Positions 58,717-64,000 of a stretch of 64,000 nucleotides of DNA are shown in pieces. The translations under genes were made by a program, and so were the position numbers. Source of the DNA: Gibbula magus (lineage: Eukaryota > Mollusca > Gastropoda > Trochida > Trochidae); assembly GCA_936450465.1 (NCBI GenBank), contig OW388303.1, forward strand, positions 4,775,193 through 4,839,192. The letters are read 5' to 3'. The notes under the pieces are model-generated. The model saw only the letters and a program-made list of their open reading frames with translations, had not been told where the DNA came from and ran no database searches. Each line of letters opens with the position of its first letter. Positions within the stretch are counted from its first letter, which is position 1.

Positions 58717-61372
58717 TAGTTTTAACCTGGTAATAAATGACGACCATAGTCATTTATCTCAAGCACTGTTTTGAATAACCTTTCCTGTTGATACATGAAT
58801 ACATATCACAATTTAACGGATAGTTTCTTTGAAAACAATATTATTATCACTAATAAACATTCAACCATCCAATAGAGAATTATTATTGGTAAATAAAGTA
58901 TCCTTTTTAATCAACGTTCTCTTCTTTTTATTTGCAAACGTGACTACCCAACTTTTATTAATGAAGGTATACAACATAGGAACACATTTAGGAATTCTCG
59001 GATGAAAACATTAAAGTACAAAGAAACTAGTAATTTATGATGTTTTAAAATTATTCTATTAATGATCATTTTATAACGTCAGGATTACTAGGATATGCTC
59101 TGCTTTCAGTTAAACTGTAAGAAAGCGTGATTAATAGTGCGGATGTTGAGGCCATTAATTAACTCCCGGAAATGTAATAAAAGTAATTAAACTACTGGGC
59201 AAAAGAAAAGAAGAAAAAACATTCCAATGGGTCAAAATATAATATCTGTGCAGAAAATTTTTAATTGTACTGTCTCAGATATGCATTTGTTTCGTAAAGA
59301 AGTATACATAATTTAATTCAACATGGTAGGATTCCGTTAGACTGTGTCTGTTCCAGCACAAGCGAGATGATGAAAACGCTTTCCTCTCAATGATCTTCAG
59401 CAGAATGTTTGCCTTTTGTCTTTAATTTTGAGAGAATAAGGACATTAAGTTAACAAAAAATGTTTTCGATACAATGTACGTGTTCCTATTTGGACTTCAA
59501 CTCATTGACGCATCACTGCTTTAGGACGTCGTATTAAGCCCAAAAGTCATATTTCACTGTCATATCTCATCTACTTAAGAAGATTTCAAAATTATTTTTG
59601 CTTTAAGGGCGTATTTTTCGGAAAGCTGAACAAATAATGTGTAGGTGACATCTTGCGATAAGACGTAAATATATGTGTTTCTATCGTGTTGCTGTTTGTG
59701 AATGAAAGATATTGCACATGTTTTTGTGTAACGTTTACCTTTCCCCGAGAGCTATCAATCTGCCAATTGTCGGAGGATGTACTAGAGGTGACTTTCATCT
59801 TGACAGTGAGACCATCTAGACATGAAATATATTATGCTGAGGTTTTCACCTTGTAAAATATTTGGTAATACATGTAAATCTACTGGTCAGTTAAAATTGA
59901 TAAAGGTCAGTTTGACAAGAATGTAGATGTAAATGTATGTAATAAGGTTTTATGGACGTTTGGTGACATTCGTATGCTTTACAGACCCATGCAACTGTAT
60001 GTCGCAATGTTACATGGATACGCCACATTAGTTGTATATACAACTAACATATCTTATCACTTGTGTTTGTTACCTGAATTTATATTTGTAACATCATATT
60101 TAGCTAATCAAACAACGACGTCCACGCCTCCATGTACCATCAAGGGCTATTCAACAAACGACACGAACAAGCTAAAGGGAAATCCCCTTGATAGTAATCT
60201 GGCGAGAAGGCTTGCATGAAAAATCATGACATGGCCCGGTATCATGTTTCTTGTAATCACTCGAATGGGAGTTTCGTGAACAAACGTGGAAGTTCCGTGT
60301 TATTGAGTATTACGTTTTGGTTTCTAAAGATCATGCTATAGTTTGACGTCAGAGCTAAACAGAAGTTTTATTTATGGTAATATATGGACACACATTTCTC
60401 ATTGGTTGTATATGAATCGGATCGGAAATCCGTTAAACGGATAATAGGCACGACGATCTAAATTCTATGGATAGTTGTTCACGTTCCGTTCTAAATACTT
60501 ACAGGGAATAGTATTTAAGCTTAATTATCTCGCATTATATCCCACAAAACATTTTCCAAAATGTCTCAGTTGCTATAAAGACTAAACCGTGTTCATTTTA
60601 GTATATACTTATAACTTTGGCAAGACATTGAATTTTGTGTTTCGTTTCCTGTATAACATGTTAAGGAAATCGTTATATAAGTCTTAATTAAACCGGAAAG
60701 GATTTTTAAAAACTCAGTATATATAGAAATGTAATACCAATTATTTAATTAACAAATTAATTAATTTAAGTTACAAATAAAGAAAAATATAAATTGTTTT
60801 TCTCCAACTGGTTTAAATCCTTCTTCTGGAAAAAAATAAACATTACAAAAGAGTAATGTATATGGTTTTATAAAGGATTTATACATCCATTATGGTAATC
60901 ATCTGTTTTTCACAAGTTTGGATAACAGGAAATAACTAGAAAATATAAATAAACTACTGGCAAATTCGCCAAAACAATTGACACTTATTGGGAAAATTAC
61001 TGTGATAACAAGACGAGCAAAATCTAAACGTGTACACTTGTATCTGCCTTGCCTCGCCCACCCCAAGTCTTTCTTAACGAGTTAAACCAAATTTGTTTAA
61101 ATGTAATTGCAACTCTAAAACCGGACAGAGTTAAAGCATAATATTCCTTGGACTTTGTAATTATTGACGCATCCTTACTGTAGGACGCCATAAAACAAGA
61201 TTAGTTGGGGAGATTTGAAAACGACGATTTCTAAAAAAAAAAGGCTAAGATAAGTTTTCAAATTCAGTTAAGTTGGCTTCTGAAGACATGGTCTATTTCA
61301 GTCATATGCATTGCTCGTGGATTAACATATCTTGTATTTTGTATGTTATTGTTCTTTTGGCCCTAGTCACAC

Positions 61373-61605
61373 TTAAAGGGGCACTGCGTCGAGGATAAAA
61401 ATGAGTCTCATCTTTATCTCACTAAGCTGATTAGAGTGTCTGCTAACGAGTTACGCTTCACTTCACTGTCAACATGCAGTAGTATTTATTACCAATTACG
61501 TCAATTGTCTGAAATTCGGTGTCTGTGACTTGTTAGCAGACATGTAAATCAGCATAGGTAGATACCCATGATCTGATGTTTCCCCTCGACGCGGTGTCCC
61601 TTTAA
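61373..61605. mobile_element. TTAA-flanked miniature element, 233 bp
   Basis: Starts TTAAAGGGGCACTGCGTCG and ends, inverted, TTAAAGGGACACCGCGTCG. It is distinct from R1 inside but ends similarly. Confidence 0.7.
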
Positions 61606-62821
61606 CCGATGAAATACTTATCAATGTTGTTGTGGTTGAACGGATATGGTCAATATGCAGATTCATCACTTATTACAGAGTACTGGTCCTGAAAAGGAAA
61701 TCATAACGTACATTATTACCCATATGGTTTAAAATAACCGAGTTAATATTATTGATATGAGCACATGTGCACATTCACGTTTGCCTAGCAACCATTAGGG
61801 CTGCTCGATTTGTCACGGGTTTGCCTTGCCGGTTTGCCGGCGGCGTAGCCCGGTCACGTGACCGGTAACTATGCAAATGAAGTGACCCGGCGTAAACAAA
61901 CATGACGGCGTCCGTCATCGCCGTCGCTTCAATTCTCGTATATCAATTATTGTTTGATGGACCAACAAAACAAATCTTTTGTGATATTAAATGTAATGTT
62001 TTAAAAGGAAACAATTATTTCGAAGTGTATTATGACAGGATTTGTTAACATAGTGCTATTATTAATCATGTACAAATCACAATAAATCTAGCCTACATAA
62101 CCAACAACCTAGTGAGATGTTTTGGAATGAACTTCTATTTAGGCCTATAGCGTTATTCAAAATTTGCCGTTTCTGTTTCGTATTCTATCCAAGGTCTTGT
62201 GTTTTCCATGTCACCATTCCTCGTGAAATAGATTTTAAAAAACTCGATGTTTTACGTCCATGTAGATGTGTTGTGTATTTCATCCGTGCTCTGAATGAAA
62301 CAAGTCATATCGTGATAATCTAGATCTATTTCCACACCAAACTACAAGAAACTTTTTGTTGATTAACTCATTGGAGATGCAATTAATTGCAGGCTACACA
62401 AGGCTACTACCGATAATGGTATCGTAAATGTTCTCTGCATACACGAAATCATGCCAGTTACCCACACTTTTCTGATACTTTTTTCAGTTTGGACTTTGAA
62501 GTCATATATCATAACTTTGACACCAAAACAACAAGTAACATAGATCTATTTAACAAATTCTACTTCAATCTGACTGTACTCGCCATTTGTTTTATATACC
62601 GGTAACTTGGCGGTAAGTGAAATTAACATAATCAACACATCCTAACTTTCAACAAGGAAAATGGAGGCGTTTACCGACGTCTTTACCAACGTAAACATGT
62701 AAGGGGAAATAACTCTCAGAAGCATCATGGAAAGACCGTAGAAGTGGGCCGCTTCCTGTCTACTTTTACGCGAATGAAAAGGAACAGAATTGGTAATAAA
62801 GAAATTATTACACTCGAAAGT

Positions 62822-62945
62822 GTGCCATATGTTTTTTACGAAACTCGTGCAAATTTGTGTATAGCCCTCGCTATCGCTCGGGCAATACAAAAATTCACAC
62901 TCGTTTCGTAAAAGTCATATGACACACTTCCTCGGGTAATAATCT
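62822..62945. repeat. Foldback repeat with GCCCTCGCTATCGCTCGGGC centre
   Basis: Arms GTGTGCCATATG..TTTTTTACGAAACTCGTG and their complement surround a CTCG-rich core. Same general type as 39231 and 41219. Confidence 0.8.
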
Positions 62946-63699
62946 CTATGTGTAAGTAAAAGACCTTTATTATAGGCATATATTTAAACCATTATGTCCT
63001 TCTAAAGAACCTAAATAATGGTAAAATGTGATATAAACTTCTGAGTCTATACATGTACGTCTTTATGATCTTAAGGATGTCCGCGCCTTCCTGTTTAACT
63101 TCAAAAATGAAATATGAATAAGTAAATAATTTTTCCTATCTTTATTTACTTCATGATATTCTAAATTACATCATACAATACTTTTAAAAAACAAATTAAA
63201 TAAAGAAAATGCGACTTTAGAACCTTAGAAAAGTGCTTAAACAGCAAAAAATGGCCTACATTTGACTAAAAAGGGTTTTTTCAGGTAAATTTTGTGTCAA
63301 AGCTTAAAAAAAAAACACACTACCATATATATTTTTTCATCGATTTCGGCAGGGTAACATGAACTTTGTAACGTATCAAAAAAGGAAAAAAAGTTTAATA
63401 CTAGAAATGTAGTATTTTAAAGTTTTCAGCAGTTTTTTCCTCATTTTCGCATAGACTCCCATGTTAAAATTGTACTTCACCCCACTATCTTACAGGCGTC
63501 ATATCTCGAAAAAAAAAACACTACCCCTATTTTTTAATGCTGATTTTCCAATCATATACTTTGATCTTTTAAAAAATATAAGTTAGAACAAAAGTTTAAT
63601 ACTATAAATTTGACGAGCGAACATCCTTAATATCAAAACCTTCTTAATGGAATGGACCGGAGCTCTCGGAATATTTATGATAAACTTACATGTACGCAG

Positions 63700-63935
63700 A
63701 ATGTACATATCCTTAAAGTCCGCAATAAACCGGAAGGAGATTTTCGCCTTCCTCAACAATGTTGTAAATATATTAAGCTACAATATTTCAATATACATTT
63801 CCGCATTGTATTGTATATACTAAACACGAATTACTTCAAATAGAATTAATTGACAATAGTATTTGCAATGGATGCAACTATGAAGATGAATCTATTATAC
63901 ATGTTTACTTTGAATGTCCACTGGTTGTTTTTTTT
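63700..63935 (+). pseudogene. Non-LTR retrotransposon fragment at the window edge
   Basis: KYIKLQYFNIHFRIVL in one frame, then after a shift IDNSICNGCNYEDESIIHVY followed by FECP. This is the C-x2-C..H-x4-C knuckle of an L1/Tx1-like ORF2 end. It is frameshifted and degenerate. Confidence 0.55.
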
Positions 63936-64000
63936 CTGGTCAAAGTCAACATTTGTGTTTTAAGATTCAACTGAGTCGCACAAATACATGAAAATGAATT

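Larger units (their letters stand above)
57711..64000. other. Right flank, repeats only
   Basis: It contains a hairpin at 57970-58070 (GATGTTTCGGGGTAAATGC-type arms, fragment also at 45915-45975), TGACGTCA repeats, two foldbacks, a TTAA-flanked element, a GC-rich fragment (61800-61930) and a LINE fragment at the edge. No family exon was seen after gene F, although the cluster could continue beyond the window. Confidence 0.55.

Overview
The window looks like nuclear DNA of a metazoan, most likely a marine mollusc (probably a bivalve). It is AT-rich, has multi-exon genes with canonical GT..AG introns, and carries dispersed non-LTR retrotransposon 3' ends, a Tc1-like transposon, tRNA-derived SINEs, TTAA- and TA-flanked miniature elements and several minisatellites. 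No operons or bacterial signals are seen. The organism call is inference; no species-specific marker was found.

Main content: six related small secreted-protein genes, none a single long ORF, rebuilt here exon by exon. From the left, gene A (- strand, 3862-8150) and gene B (+ strand, 14024-17670) are near-identical head-to-head copies in an inverted duplication with about 6.7-kb arms (1765-8490 and 13686-20450) around a 5.2-kb spacer. Genes C (22592-25231), D (30536-33262), E (42297-45038) and F (52558-57466) follow in tandem on the + strand. A to E share one architecture: a TATA box; a tiny first exon ending one base into a codon (phase 1), in C, D and E only ATG plus one base; exon 2 with the signal peptide and, from its sequence pattern, a first amphipathic helix; a short exon 3 (phase 0); and a last exon of about 100 codons with three more helix-like segments. 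Predicted proteins are 189-221 residues. Secretion signal, four helix-like segments, cysteine pairs, N-glycosylation sites, 1-0-0 intron phases and, in A and B, AU-rich 3' UTR motifs fit long-chain class I helical cytokines, with local resemblance to the IL-6/CNTF/CLCF1 branch. That family assignment is inference; the gene family itself is seen directly.

Rest of the window: a 53-bp minisatellite (180-1310); a 23-bp minisatellite of about 51 copies in intron 2 of gene C whose every unit carries a 5' splice-donor sequence copied from the exon 2 boundary; an apparently intact Tc1-like transposon with an uninterrupted DD34E transposase in intron 2 of gene F; a 933-bp element nested in a TTAA-flanked repeat (27808-29110); non-LTR retrotransposon C-terminal fragments at both outer arm ends and in 46370-49543 and 63700-63935; and several large foldback repeats. 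The stretches 33263-42210, 45039-52545 and 57711-64000 hold repeats but no gene that could be supported.

If the cytokine reading is right, the window is a locally amplified cluster of immune or growth-factor ligands diversified by tandem and inverted duplication, with transposons and minisatellites accumulating in its introns and flanks.
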